Counted from the stretch's first letter, positions 23,970-32,813 are shown. The stretch: 53,165 nucleotides of DNA from Pseudomonas tumuqii (GCF_013184545.1 NZ_JAAOJA010000019.1:1-53165); one strand, 5' to 3'. Notes: a model not told the origin generated them from the letters alone. Numbers and translations are program-made.

Positions 23970-25361
23970 ATGGCTGAAATCGGCAGTCTGCGCGGGCGGC
24001 TGCTGCGGCGTCTGGCGCTGTTGCTGGCGTTGATCCTGGTCGTCAGCAGTCTGAGTGCCTACTGGAGTGCCCGGCGCGCCGCCGATACCGCCTATGACCG
24101 CACCCTGCTGGCGTCGGCGCGAGCGATTGCCCAGGGCCTGTATGCCGATGACGGCAGGCTCAAGGCCAATGTGCCCTATGTCGCCCTGGACACCTTCGCC
24201 TATGACAGCGCCGGGCGCATCTACTACCAGGTGCTGGATCTGCGCGGGGAGCTGGTGTCCGGTTACGAAGACCTGCCGGCTGCGCCTGCGGGCACTCCGC
24301 GCACCGACGATTACCCGGCGCTGGCGCGTTTCTATGACGGCTTCTACCGCGCTCAGGGCGTGCGGGTGGTCAGTCTGCTGCAACCGGTCAGCGAGCCCCT
24401 GCTTAATGGTATCGCCGAGATCCGGGTGGCCGAGACCCTGGGCGCGCGCGAGCGCATGACCCGTGAATTGCTGGTCGGCACGCTGTGGCGCATGGGCTTG
24501 CTGGCGCTCAGCGCACTGCTGCTGGTGTGGCTGGCGGTGAGTGCCGCGCTGCGCCCCCTGGAACTGTTGCGGCGGACCGTGGCCGAGCGCGCCAGCGACG
24601 ACCTACGTCCGCTGCCGGATGGCGGCTTGCCGCGTGAGCTGCGCCCGCTGGTGAATGCCTTGAATCAGTTCAACGACCGTCTGCGCGGCCTGTTCGAGCG
24701 TCAGTCGCAGTTCATCGCCGATGCCGCCCACGAGCTGCGCACGCCCCTGGCGGCGCTCAAGGCGCGGGTCGAGCTGGGCCTGCGCGCGCAGGAGCCGGCC
24801 GCCTGGCGCAGCACCCTGGAAGAGGCGGCGCAGAACACCGACCGGCTGGCTCAGCTGGCCAATCAACTACTTTCGTTGGCGCGCATCGAAAGCGGGGCGC
24901 GGGCGATTGCCGAGGGCGGTGCACAACAGCTGGATCTCAGCCAGTTGGCCCGTGAGCTGGGCCTGGCTTTGGCGCCCCTGGCCCATGCGCGCGGGATCGC
25001 CCTGGCGCTGGAGGCCGAACAGCCGGTGTGGCTGCGCGGCGAGCCGACCCTGCTCAATGAACTGTTGTGCAACCTGGTGGATAACGCCCTGGCGCATACC
25101 CCGGCCGGAGGCAATGTGATCCTGCGGGTGCTGACGCCAGGCATTCTGGAGGTCCAGGACGATGGCCCGGGGATCCCCGCGGAGGAGCGTGAGAAGGTCT
25201 TCGAGCGTTTCTATCGACGCGGCGTGCAGGGCTCGGGCGCCGGCCTGGGCCTGGCGATCGTCGGCGAGATCTGTCGCGCCCATCAAGCGCGCATCAGCCT
25301 GCACCAGGTACAGCCGCAGGGGTTGCTGGTGCGCGTCGAGTTTGCCGTCGAGGCTGGCTGA
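23970..25361 (+). CDS. tctE: TctE, sensor histidine kinase for tricarboxylates
   Basis: This 463-residue membrane kinase has one helix near residues 12-32, a periplasmic 2CSK-type sensor region, a second helix near 155-175, a HAMP-like linker, the phospho-histidine motif FIADAAHELRTPLAAL, and ATPase boxes NLVDNALAHTP, VQDDGPGIP and GSGAGLGLAIV. It should sense citrate-like acids and phosphorylate TctD. Two starts are equally good: GTG 23946, which overlaps the tctD stop, and ATG 23970; each has GGAGG six bases upstream. I list the ATG. A hairpin at 25364-25393 follows the stop. Confidence 0.92.
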   Translation: MAEIGSLRGRLLRRLALLLALILVVSSLSAYWSARRAADTAYDRTLLASARAIAQGLYADDGRLKANVPYVALDTFAYDSAGRIYYQVLDLRGELVSGYEDLPAAPAGTPRTDDYPALARFYDGFYRAQGVRVVSLLQPVSEPLLNGIAEIRVAETLGARERMTRELLVGTLWRMGLLALSALLLVWLAVSAALRPLELLRRTVAERASDDLRPLPDGGLPRELRPLVNALNQFNDRLRGLFERQSQFIADAAHELRTPLAALKARVELGLRAQEPAAWRSTLEEAAQNTDRLAQLANQLLSLARIESGARAIAEGGAQQLDLSQLARELGLALAPLAHARGIALALEAEQPVWLRGEPTLLNELLCNLVDNALAHTPAGGNVILRVLTPGILEVQDDGPGIPAEEREKVFERFYRRGVQGSGAGLGLAIVGEICRAHQARISLHQVQPQGLLVRVEFAVEAG

Positions 25362-25363
25362 GA

Positions 25364-25393
25364 GGGTGTGAAAAACGCGCGATGTTCACACCC
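25364..25393 (+). terminator. Inverted repeat after tctE
   Basis: GGGTGTGAA (25364-25372) pairs with TTCACACCC (25385-25393) over a 12-base loop. It lies directly after the tctE stop, so it may end transcription, but no T-run follows. Its ends (GTGTGAAAAA and TTCACA, then TCTGAG) recall the GAGGTTGTGAAA element at 3238 and 43666 and it may be a worn relative. Confidence 0.45.
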
Positions 25394-25477
25394 GTCTGAG
25401 AAGAGTTGCCGGTGACCTTGCCCTGGCGTGGCGCCGCTAGCCCAGGCGGCCCGCAAGCCACCCCATGAATCTGCGTT

Positions 25478-26314
25478 TTACTGCAGCATGCCCATGGCCG
25501 CTTCCATGGCGGCGGAGAGGTCTTCGTCGTCATTCAGGTTCTGGCTCGGATCCAGGCCCAGCTTGCGGAATGCCGGAATCTGGCTCCAGTCCAGTTGGGT
25601 ATAGGGGTGTTGGCTGCCCAGGTAGCTCTGCAGGATGGCGACCTGGACGATGTCGACGTAGTCGACCTTGGCACTGTCGCGGGTGAAGTCCAGGTGTTGG
25701 CTCGGCACCATGGCGATCAGTTCGGGGAAGTCCCAGGTGCGCAGAATCTTGTCGCCGATCATCGGGTGAATCTGCTCGATGACGTGGTTGAGGCTGATCG
25801 AGTCGGACAGCAGCTCGTTGTGGTCTTCGGCATAGGTGAGGATCGGCAGCACGCCGATCTGGTGCACCAGGCCGGCGAGGGTCGCCTGATCCGGCATCAG
25901 GCGGGTGTAGTGCTTGCACAGTACGTGACAGATCCCGGCGATTTCCGTGCTTTTGTTCCAGACCTCGCGCATCTTGCGGTCGACCACGTCCGAGGTGGCC
26001 TGGAACATCTGTTCCATCGCCAAACCGGTGGCCAGGTTGCAGGTGTAGTTGATGCCCAGGCGGCTGACGGCCATCTGCAGGTCGGTGATTTCCTTGTTGG
26101 TGCGCAGCAATGGGCTGTTCACCACCTTGATGATGCGGGCGGTCAGCGCCGCATCGTTGCCGATGACCTTGCTGATCTGCGGAATGCCGATATCCGGGTT
26201 TTCTGCCGCTTCACGGACCTTCAATGCAACTTCCGGCAGGGTAGGCAGTACCAGATCATCGTTGTCGATGGCCTTGATCAGTTCCTGTTGGACTTTTTCG
26301 GCAAGCTTGCTCAT
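25478..26314 (-). CDS. HDOD-domain signalling protein
   Basis: This 278-residue protein consists mostly of an HDOD domain (about 20-220), an HD-related fold without the metal-binding HD pair. Recognisable parts are DDLVLPTLPEVALKVREAAE, ISKVIGNDAALTARIIKVVNS, LGINYTCNLATGLAMEQMF and LAGLVHQIGVLPILTYAE. Such proteins are scaffolds in stress, motility or c-di-GMP signalling; the precise role of this one is unknown. The C-terminus is acidic (NDDEDLSAAMEAA). It is 41 bp downstream of ygfZ on the same strand. A PAO1 homologue sits between tctE and ygfZ as here. Confidence 0.88.
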   Translation of the reverse strand: MSKLAEKVQQELIKAIDNDDLVLPTLPEVALKVREAAENPDIGIPQISKVIGNDAALTARIIKVVNSPLLRTNKEITDLQMAVSRLGINYTCNLATGLAMEQMFQATSDVVDRKMREVWNKSTEIAGICHVLCKHYTRLMPDQATLAGLVHQIGVLPILTYAEDHNELLSDSISLNHVIEQIHPMIGDKILRTWDFPELIAMVPSQHLDFTRDSAKVDYVDIVQVAILQSYLGSQHPYTQLDWSQIPAFRKLGLDPSQNLNDDEDLSAAMEAAMGMLQ

Positions 26315-26355
26315 GGGGCGGGTCTCTTCGGTAATCGGCTGCAGGTGCAGTGTGG

Positions 26356-27297
26356 TTAGCGCAGGATTTCGCGGTTGCTATCCAGGGTGTAGGGCAAATC
26401 GAGCAGCCTGAGCGGCAGGCCGTGCGGCGTACCGAGGTGAATGCGTCCGTCGCTGACCGCGTCCTCGAGCAAGACCGCGAGCAGCTCGAAACCGCTGTCG
26501 CTTTGCGCGGCAAGCACCACTTCGCCGACGCTGCCGCTGCGCTCGGGAGAGAACAGTTCGATGGCCGGTGCGGGAAGTTGCTCGCCGTCCACCGCCAGGC
26601 GATACAGGTGGCGCTTGAGCTTGCCGAGGTACTGCATGCGCGCAACGATTTCCTGGCCGGTGTAGCAGCCCTTCTTGAAACTGACGCCGCCCAATGCCTG
26701 CAGGTTGAGCATTTGCGGGATGAACAGCTCGCGGGTGGGGCCCAGCACCTGGCCGATGCCGGCGCGCACCTGGGCCAGTAGCCATTGATTCAGGGGGGCG
26801 TGCGCCAGCTGTGCGGCCAGCTGGGCGTGCAGGTTCTCGGCTTGGCTGGCCGGCGCCCAGAGTTCGGCGCGGCCATCGCTCAGGCGCAGCGCCAGCAGGT
26901 CGTTGGCGCGCGCCACGCTGTCGGCATGGCGGGGTAGGTCGAGGCCGAGGCTGGCCAGTGCGGCGTCGCCGTCATGCAGGCCGAAACGTACCCAGTCGGC
27001 GCTTTCGTCGATCAGCTTGGACTTGCTGAATACGGCGTATTTCTGCAGCTCGAGCAGTTGCGGCTCGATCAGCTCACGGGCCATTGCCAGGAGGAAGCCG
27101 TCGGCCACGCTGACAATCCGGAAACTCGACAGCATGCGGCCTTTCGGGGTGCAGCGGGCACCGAGGCTGGAGCTGACATCGCTCAGGTAATTGAGGTTGC
27201 AGGTCAGTTGGCCCTGGAGGAATTTGCTCGCATCAGAACCGCGAACGGCGAGCACGCCTTCGTGGCTGAGGGTGGAGAAAAACGCGGAATCGGCCAT
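26356..27297 (-). CDS. ygfZ: YgfZ, folate-binding Fe-S cluster maintenance protein
   Basis: This 313-residue GcvT-like protein has the YgfZ signature KKGCYTGQEIVAR with its essential cysteine and the N-terminal HEGVLAVRGSDASKFLQGQ. Known role of the family: tetrahydrofolate-dependent upkeep or repair of certain iron-sulphur enzymes. The start MADSAFFSTLSHEG (ATG 27295-27297) matches family starts; a 65-codon extension upstream would overlap the divergent promoter. It is divergent from sdhE across a 206-bp spacer. Confidence 0.92.
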   Translation of the reverse strand: MADSAFFSTLSHEGVLAVRGSDASKFLQGQLTCNLNYLSDVSSSLGARCTPKGRMLSSFRIVSVADGFLLAMARELIEPQLLELQKYAVFSKSKLIDESADWVRFGLHDGDAALASLGLDLPRHADSVARANDLLALRLSDGRAELWAPASQAENLHAQLAAQLAHAPLNQWLLAQVRAGIGQVLGPTRELFIPQMLNLQALGGVSFKKGCYTGQEIVARMQYLGKLKRHLYRLAVDGEQLPAPAIELFSPERSGSVGEVVLAAQSDSGFELLAVLLEDAVSDGRIHLGTPHGLPLRLLDLPYTLDSNREILR

Positions 27298-27503
27298 AGG
27301 GATAAACAATCGCTGGATGAAAGTTAGGGGCGTCATCATAAAAGCAGCCACAAGCCTCAAGCTACTGGCTTTGCATAAAAGCCAGGAAAAAGCTTGAAGG
27401 CGAGCCGCCGTGGGTTGGCTTGCAGGGGGTGGCCACCCGTCTTGCGGCCGACTGTTATACTGCGGCGCTTTCTTCCCGCCAGGCTCTATCAAGGAACCGC
27501 TCC

Positions 27504-27758
27504 ATGGTCGATTCGACAGAACTCAATCGCCTTTACTGGCACAGCCGCCGCGGCATGCTGGAACTGGATGTACTGCTGGTGCCATTCGTCAGGGAGGTCT
27601 ATCCAACCCTGGATGCCGAAGATCGCGAGCGTTACCGCAAGCTGCTCGAGTGTGAGGATCAGGATATGTTCGGCTGGTTCATGCAGCGTGCCGAACCTGA
27701 GGATGCCGACTTGCAGCGCATGGTTCGCATGATTCTGGACCGTGTCCAGCCCAAGTGA
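27504..27758 (+). CDS. sdhE: SdhE, FAD assembly factor for succinate dehydrogenase
   Basis: This 84-residue helical protein carries the SdhE signature SRRGMLELDVLLVPF (conserved RGxxE) and the LLECEDQDMFGWFM segment. It helps attach FAD covalently to SdhA. ATG 27504 has AAGGA upstream. It overlaps the next gene, ygfX, by 17 bp, a pairing conserved widely in gamma-proteobacteria. A TTATACT -10-like box lies at about 27455-27461. Confidence 0.93.
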   Translation: MVDSTELNRLYWHSRRGMLELDVLLVPFVREVYPTLDAEDRERYRKLLECEDQDMFGWFMQRAEPEDADLQRMVRMILDRVQPK

Positions 27759-28194
27759 CAGCTTCGAGTGCCGCTGGCAGCCGTCGCGGCGCTTGCTGCT
27801 GCTCTATGGGGTGCTTCAGGCGCTAGCGCTGCTCAGCTTGGCGCTGGTCGAGATTCCGTGGTGGGCGCTGGCACTGGGCGTCGCCCTGTGTCTGGGGCAT
27901 GCCACCTGGGTCTTGCCGCGGCATATCCTGCTGAGTGCGCCGCAGGCGTTCAGCGGGCTGCGCTGCACGGCCGCTGGCTGGCAGTTGTGGAGTGCTTCTG
28001 GCGGCTGGCAGGTCATCCAGTTGCGCCCCGACAGCCTGGCTTTGCCGCTGGTCGTGGTGCTGCGCTTTCGCCTGGCGGGCGAGCGCCGGGTGCGCGGCCT
28101 GTGCATCCCGCATGATGCCATGCTGCGGGATATGCACAGGCGCTTGCGTGTGCGCCTGAAATTCAGTCGCCGTAGGTGGGTGGCTGCAGAATAG
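27742..28194 (+). CDS. ygfX: YgfX/CptA-like membrane protein
   Basis: This 150-residue protein has a positively charged N-terminus, two adjacent membrane helices (about 18-60, LLLLYGVLQALALLSLALV and WWALALGVALCLGHATWVL), and a soluble Arg-rich C-terminal half. It matches the YgfX family next to sdhE. In E. coli this protein has been proposed as a toxin affecting the cytoskeleton (CptA), and in other bacteria it is linked to SdhE function. The GTG at 27742 lies inside sdhE, so translation is coupled. Its last 32 bp overlap the convergent nadB gene. Confidence 0.82.
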   Translation: MSSPSDSFECRWQPSRRLLLLYGVLQALALLSLALVEIPWWALALGVALCLGHATWVLPRHILLSAPQAFSGLRCTAAGWQLWSASGGWQVIQLRPDSLALPLVVVLRFRLAGERRVRGLCIPHDAMLRDMHRRLRVRLKFSRRRWVAAE

Positions 28195-29779
28195 TGTCTT
28201 TGGCCTCGGGCAGCTGCTGCGGGTAGTCCAGGGTGTAGTGCAGACCGCGCGACTCCTTGCGTTCCATGGCCGAGCGGATCATCAGTTCGGCCACCTGCGC
28301 CAGGTTCCTCAGTTCGATCAGGTCACGGCTCACTTTATAGTTGCTGTAGAACTCGTCGATCTCGTCGAGGAGCAGGCGCACCCGGTGTTCGGCGCGTTGC
28401 AGGCGCTTGTTGGTGCGCACGATGCCGACGTAGTCCCACATGAAGCGCCGCAGCTCATCCCAGTTGTGCGCGATGATCACGTCTTCATCCGAGTCGGTTA
28501 CCTGGCTGGCGTCCCAGGTCGGCAGGTTGGTCGGCGCACTCACTTCATCCAGCTTCTGGATGATGTCGGCGGCCGCCGAGCGAGCGTAGACGAAACATTC
28601 CAGCAGCGAGTTGCTGGCCATGCGGTTGGCGCCGTGCAGGCCGGTAAAACTGGTTTCGCCGATGGCGTACAGGCCCGGTACATCGGTGTGTCCGCTCTGG
28701 TCGACGAGCACGCCGCCACAGGTGTAATGCGCGGCCGGCACCACCGGGATTGGCTCGCGGGTGATGTCGATGCCGAAGTCGAGGCAGCGCTCATAGACGG
28801 TGGGGAAGTGCGCCTTGATGAAATCGGCCGGCTTGTGGCTGATGTCCAGATACACGCAATCCACGCCGAGGCGCTTCATCTCGTGGTCGATGGCGCGGGC
28901 TACGATGTCGCGCGGCGCCAGTTCGGCGCGTGCATCGAAGCGCTGCATGAAGCGCTGTCCGTTGGGCAGCTTGAGCAGCGCGCCTTCGCCGCGCAGGGCT
29001 TCGGTGATCAGAAAGCTTTTGGCCTGCGGGTGGTACAGGCAGGTCGGGTGGAACTGGTTGAACTCCAGGTTGCCGACCCGGCAGCCGGCGCGCCAGGCCA
29101 TGGCGATGCCGTCGCCGCAGGCGCCGTCCGGGTTGCTGGTGTACAGATACACCTTGGCCGCGCCGCCGGTGGCGAGGATGACGAAGCGCGCGCCATAGGT
29201 GTCAACCTCGCCGCTGGCACGATTGAGCACATAGGCGCCCAGGCAGCGTTCGCCAGCCAGGTCGAGTTTGCGTTCGGTTATCAGGTCAACCGCCACGCGC
29301 TGCTCGAGCATTTCGATGTTGGCCCGCCGCTTGGCCTGCTCGAGCAGAGTCTTGAAGATCGCCGCGCCGGTGGCGTCGGCGGCGTGGATGATGCGGCGGT
29401 GGCTGTGACCGCCTTCGCGGGTCAGGTGAAACTCGAAGCCGCCGTCTTCGCGGGCGGTCTGATCATCGCGGGTGAAGGGCACGCCCTGATCGATCAGCCA
29501 TTGAATCGCTTCTCGGCTATGCTCCACGGTGAAGCGCACCGCGTCTTCGCGACACAGGCCGGCACCGGCATTGAGGGTATCGTCGACATGCGACTCGACG
29601 GTATCCATGTCGTCCAGTACCGCTGCCACGCCACCCTGGGCCCAGTAGGTCGAGCCATTGGCCAGATTGCCCTTGCTCAGTACGGCAATGCGCAGGTGCT
29701 CGGGCAGCGTCAGCGCCAGAGTCAGGCCGGCGGCGCCGCTGCCGATGACCAGAACGTCGTGTTGGTAGTGTTGGCTCAT
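28163..29779 (-). CDS. nadB: L-aspartate oxidase
   Basis: This 538-residue FAD enzyme oxidises L-aspartate to iminoaspartate, the first step of de novo NAD synthesis. Signs are the FAD-binding VLVIGSGAAGLTLAL, the RGEGALLKLPNGQRFM loop, the HYTCGGVLVD segment, HGANRMASNSLLECFVYA and the C-terminal helical domain. The start MSQHYQHDVLVIG (ATG 29777-29779) is preferred over an ATG 15 bp upstream. Its 3' end overlaps ygfX by 32 bp, and it is divergent from algU across a 377-bp spacer. Confidence 0.96.
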   Translation of the reverse strand: MSQHYQHDVLVIGSGAAGLTLALTLPEHLRIAVLSKGNLANGSTYWAQGGVAAVLDDMDTVESHVDDTLNAGAGLCREDAVRFTVEHSREAIQWLIDQGVPFTRDDQTAREDGGFEFHLTREGGHSHRRIIHAADATGAAIFKTLLEQAKRRANIEMLEQRVAVDLITERKLDLAGERCLGAYVLNRASGEVDTYGARFVILATGGAAKVYLYTSNPDGACGDGIAMAWRAGCRVGNLEFNQFHPTCLYHPQAKSFLITEALRGEGALLKLPNGQRFMQRFDARAELAPRDIVARAIDHEMKRLGVDCVYLDISHKPADFIKAHFPTVYERCLDFGIDITREPIPVVPAAHYTCGGVLVDQSGHTDVPGLYAIGETSFTGLHGANRMASNSLLECFVYARSAAADIIQKLDEVSAPTNLPTWDASQVTDSDEDVIIAHNWDELRRFMWDYVGIVRTNKRLQRAEHRVRLLLDEIDEFYSNYKVSRDLIELRNLAQVAELMIRSAMERKESRGLHYTLDYPQQLPEAKDTILQPPTYGD

Positions 29780-29865
29780 GTCGTGATTCCGCAAGTAAGC
29801 GGCCCCTAGTATATAGAGGGGGGGAGCGGCACAATAGCCGGCTTATGACCTACTGCGGTACTGAG

Positions 29866-29892
29866 GAACTTTCTTAGTCTTTCAGGTTCCAT
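29866..29892 (+). promoter_or_regulatory. Weaker sigma-22 (AlgU) promoter candidate
   Basis: GAACTT (29866-29871), 16 bp, then TCCAT (29888-29892). The -35 is perfect for sigma-22/sigma-E but the -10 is poor (TCTGA expected). It may be the distal algU promoter or be inactive. Confidence 0.4.
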
Positions 29893-30070
29893 AAAAGGTC
29901 GCCCGCAGAGGACAGTGCTTATTTGACGGGGTGCGTTGAAGGCTTTCAAAGGCTTTCATTCGCCGGCAGATGAGTGGTCTAAGACTATTTGCGCAGCAGG
30001 GCTTGCAGGCCGTGCTGCGTCACTCCGTGCAGGACATAAAGCGTTCTGCAGGAAGCTTGTTTGGAGGGGA

Positions 30071-30097
30071 GAACTTTTGCGCAACGTCCGGGTCTAT
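30071..30097 (+). promoter_or_regulatory. Autoregulatory AlgU promoter of algU-mucABCD
   Basis: GAACTT (30071-30076), a 16-bp spacer and TCTAT (30093-30097) form a near-consensus sigma-22 promoter about 60 bp upstream of algU. A similar promoter in P. aeruginosa lets AlgU activate its own operon. Confidence 0.78.
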
Positions 30098-30156
30098 CTT
30101 GGCAAGTCGATTGATTGGTTCGCGCTGCACTCCTTCGGACTCAATGAGGAGTGTTG

Positions 30157-30738
30157 ATGCTAGCTCAGGAAGAAGATCAGCAGCTGGTCGAGCGCGTGCA
30201 GCGTGGTGATAAACGTGCATTCGATTTGTTGGTACTAAAGTACCAGCACAAGATTCTTGGGTTGATCGTGCGATTCGTGCATGACACCCATGAAGCGCAA
30301 GACGTGGCGCAGGAAGCCTTCGTCAAGGCTTATCGAGCGCTGGGGAATTTTCGCGGTGACAGTGCGTTCTATACGTGGCTGTACCGCATTGCCATCAATA
30401 CGGCGAAGAATCATCTGGTGTCGCGTGGTCGGCGACCGCCAGAGAGCGATGTCAGTGCTGAGGATGCGGAGTTCTATGATGGCGATCACGCCCTCAAGGA
30501 TATCGAGTCGCCAGAGCGGGCGTTGCTGCGGGATGAAATCGAAGCCACCGTGCATCGGGCCATCCAGCAATTGCCAGAAGATTTGCGCACTGCCCTAACC
30601 TTGCGCGAATTTGATGGTCTGAGTTACGAGGACATTGCAAGCGTGATGCAGTGTCCGGTCGGCACTGTGCGGTCTCGGATCTTTCGGGCTCGTGAGGCCG
30701 TAGACAAGTCCTTGCAACCCCTGTTGCAGGACAGTTAA
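30157..30738 (+). CDS. algU: AlgU (sigma-22), ECF sigma factor for envelope stress and alginate
   Basis: This 193-residue RpoE-type sigma factor is almost identical to AlgU of P. aeruginosa as I recall it. Region 2 includes FDLLVLKYQHKILGLIVRF, the -10-melting segment FRGDSAFYTWLYRIAINTAKN; region 4 has LREFDGLSYEDIASVMQCP and GTVRSRIFRAREAVDK. It drives envelope-stress and alginate genes and is held inactive by MucA. ATG 30157 (MLAQEEDQQLVERVQRG) follows GAGGAG; an in-frame GTG at 30151 is not needed. mucA begins 31 bp later. Confidence 0.97.
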   Translation: MLAQEEDQQLVERVQRGDKRAFDLLVLKYQHKILGLIVRFVHDTHEAQDVAQEAFVKAYRALGNFRGDSAFYTWLYRIAINTAKNHLVSRGRRPPESDVSAEDAEFYDGDHALKDIESPERALLRDEIEATVHRAIQQLPEDLRTALTLREFDGLSYEDIASVMQCPVGTVRSRIFRAREAVDKSLQPLLQDS

Positions 30739-30769
30739 GACAGCGGCGACAGCCAAGAGAGGAACCGCC

Positions 30770-31363
30770 ATGAGTCGTGAAGCCCTGCAGGAATCGCTGT
30801 CCGCGGTTATGGATAACGAAGCGGATGAAATGGAACTGCGGCGCGTGCTCAGTGCGAGCGACGATGCCGAACTGCGTGCAACCTGGTCGCGTTATCAGAT
30901 CGCTCGTGCAGTCATGCACAAGGAGTTGCTGGAACCGCGTCTGGATATTGCTGCTGCTGTGTCTGCGGCGCTGGCCGACGAAGACTTGCCGGTGCAGAGC
31001 AAGACCGTCGTTCGCGGTCCATGGCGTTCAGTCGGTCGTTTTGCCGTAGCCGCTTCTGTTACGGTTGCCGTGCTGGCGGGTGTGCGTTTGTACAATCAGG
31101 ACGAAGTTGCCAGTACACAGTTGGCGCAGCAAGCTGCTCAGCCGGCCATGAGCGCTCCGCAAGCGCAAAGTCCAGCCATGCTGGCGGGTTTCAGTACTGC
31201 AAGTGAGCAACAAGGCGAGGCTGAAACCGCCAGTGAGGCCACGCCCGGCTGGCATGATCAGCGTCTGCCGGCTTATTTGCGCCAGCATGCTCAGCAAGCA
31301 GCCATGAATGCCAATGAAAGCGCGCTGCCTTATGCGCGTGCTGCAAGCCTGGAAAGCCGCTAA
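30770..31363 (+). CDS. mucA: MucA, anti-sigma factor for AlgU
   Basis: This 197-residue inner-membrane protein has a cytosolic AlgU-binding domain (MSREALQESLSAVMDNEADE, RATWSRYQIARAVMHKE), one membrane helix (about 86-102, VGRFAVAASVTVAVLAGV) and a periplasmic tail rich in Gln and Ala that MucB binds and AlgW cuts on stress. The frame is intact through to the C-terminus, so there is no mucA22-like truncation; the strain should keep alginate repressed. AGAGAGGA lies before ATG 30770. Confidence 0.95.
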   Translation: MSREALQESLSAVMDNEADEMELRRVLSASDDAELRATWSRYQIARAVMHKELLEPRLDIAAAVSAALADEDLPVQSKTVVRGPWRSVGRFAVAASVTVAVLAGVRLYNQDEVASTQLAQQAAQPAMSAPQAQSPAMLAGFSTASEQQGEAETASEATPGWHDQRLPAYLRQHAQQAAMNANESALPYARAASLESR

Positions 31364-31371
31364 GGAGGCGC

Positions 31372-32325
31372 ATGCGCTTTATTCCCGTCATCTGTTTGTT
31401 GTTCGGTGGTTGGCTTGCATTGCCCGTTGTTGCTGCCGAGGCGCAAGATTGGCTTGAACGATTGGCTGATGCTGGCCAAAGTCAAAGCTTCCAGGGCACA
31501 TTCGTTTATGAGCGTAACGGCAGCTTCTCTACCCACCGTATTTGGCATCGGGTGGATGAGACGGGCGTGGTGCGCGAGCGATTGATGCAGTTGGACGGGG
31601 TCGAGCAGGAAGTGCTGCGTGTCGATGGCAGCACAGAGTGCGTGAGCGGTACCTTGGCCGATCAGCTCGACGACCAGCAAGCGTGGTCAGCGCACGACCT
31701 GGATAGCCAGCGATTGCTTGAGTCCTATGATCTGCGGATCATCGGCGAGTCACGTGTGGCGGGGCGTGCGGCTGTGGTGCTGGCGCTGTCGCCGCGCGAC
31801 CAGCATCGCTATGGCGTTGAGTTGCACCTGGATCAGGAAAGCGCTCTGCCGCTGAAGTCCCTGTTGTTGAATGACAAGGGGCAGTTGCTCGAACGCTTTC
31901 AATTCACCCAGCTCGATGTCGGCACGCTTCCTACTGACCAGGAGCTGCAGTCTGGCACGGGTTGTCAGCCGGTAACCGCCAGCAAGGCGGCAGCGGAGGT
32001 TGTCGAGGCCTGGCGCTCCGACTGGTTGCCGCCAGGTTTCACCTTGAGTCGGGTGGCCGAACGTCGCAGCCCAGCGTCCAATGAACAAGTCGCCAGCCTG
32101 GTCTATTTCGATGGCTTGGCGCGTTTTTCGGTGTTCGTCGAGCCCTTGCGTGGCGTCATGGTCGAGGATGCGCGCAGTCAGATTGGCCCGACTGCAGCGG
32201 TTTCGCGGCGTCTGGCGACCGCTGATGGCGATGTGATGGTGACGGTAGTCGGTGAAATTCCGCTGGGCACGGCAGAGCGCGTTGCCTTGTCGATGCGCGC
32301 CATAGAGGGGCAGGCTATACAATGA
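31372..32325 (+). CDS. mucB: MucB, periplasmic protector of MucA
   Basis: This 317-residue periplasmic protein has a signal peptide (FIPVICLLFGGWLALPVVAA, cleaved near AEAQ) and two domains of the RseB/MucB type, with WLERLADAGQSQSFQGTFVYERNG at the start. It shields the MucA periplasmic tail from proteolysis and senses lipid or LPS signals. It begins 8 bp after mucA (GGAGG upstream) and overlaps mucC by 4 bp. Confidence 0.95.
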   Translation: MRFIPVICLLFGGWLALPVVAAEAQDWLERLADAGQSQSFQGTFVYERNGSFSTHRIWHRVDETGVVRERLMQLDGVEQEVLRVDGSTECVSGTLADQLDDQQAWSAHDLDSQRLLESYDLRIIGESRVAGRAAVVLALSPRDQHRYGVELHLDQESALPLKSLLLNDKGQLLERFQFTQLDVGTLPTDQELQSGTGCQPVTASKAAAEVVEAWRSDWLPPGFTLSRVAERRSPASNEQVASLVYFDGLARFSVFVEPLRGVMVEDARSQIGPTAAVSRRLATADGDVMVTVVGEIPLGTAERVALSMRAIEGQAIQ

Positions 32326-32777
32326 TCGAAGAGCAGGGGCGAGTCGTGGCTGTCGAACCAGGCGCTGTCTGGGTCGAGACTCTGCGCAAAAGTACCTGTT
32401 CCAGCTGCTCGGTGAGTGCCGGCTGCGGTCATGGCGTGCTCGACAAGTTGGGCGCCAGTGGGCGTCGGGGCTATGTCCGTGCGCTCTGTGATCTGCAGTT
32501 GAACGTGGGCGATGCGGTGGTGATTGGCGTGCGCGAGGAATTGCTGGTGCGCGGCTCATTACTGGTTTATCTGCTGCCTTTGATCGGCTTGTTCAGCGCG
32601 GCATTACTGGCCGAGCAGTTGGCCTTGAGTGAGCCCTGGGTGATCCTGTCTGCCTTTGTCGGCTTGTTCGTGGCCTGGTCGGTGGTGCGCTGGCGCAGTA
32701 GCCGCACGGCCGATGATCCGGCCTTGCAGCCGGTAGTCGTGCGTGCCTTGCTCGCCGGCTCCGCTGCCGCGTTTTGA
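32322..32777 (+). CDS. mucC: MucC (RseC family) membrane protein
   Basis: This 151-residue protein has the RseC-type cysteine cluster STCSSCSVSAGCGHG near residues 25-38, then two membrane helices (about 77-97 and 100-120). RseC-like proteins modulate sigma-E or redox/SoxR reduction; in the alg-muc operon its role is minor and incompletely defined. It overlaps mucB (ATGA) and lies 36 bp before mucD. Confidence 0.92.
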   Translation: MIEEQGRVVAVEPGAVWVETLRKSTCSSCSVSAGCGHGVLDKLGASGRRGYVRALCDLQLNVGDAVVIGVREELLVRGSLLVYLLPLIGLFSAALLAEQLALSEPWVILSAFVGLFVAWSVVRWRSSRTADDPALQPVVVRALLAGSAAAF

Positions 32778-32813
32778 GCTTTTTGCTCGTTTTCGATGGG
32801 GAGTTTTAAATCG

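Larger units (their letters stand above)
29780..30156. promoter_or_regulatory. nadB / algU divergent promoter region
   Basis: This 377-bp spacer carries two GAACTT boxes toward algU (listed separately) and, next to nadB, the AT-rich CCCTAGTATATAGAGGG at about 29804-29820 that likely forms part of the nadB promoter. The short plus-strand frames inside it lack good starts and are not called as genes. The algU ribosome site GAGGAG lies at 30146-30151. Confidence 0.6.

Noticed and set aside
29936..30157. Short ORFs (66-79 codons) upstream of algU
   Set aside because: They lie in the known type of promoter region, contain the sigma-22 promoter and lack convincing starts.
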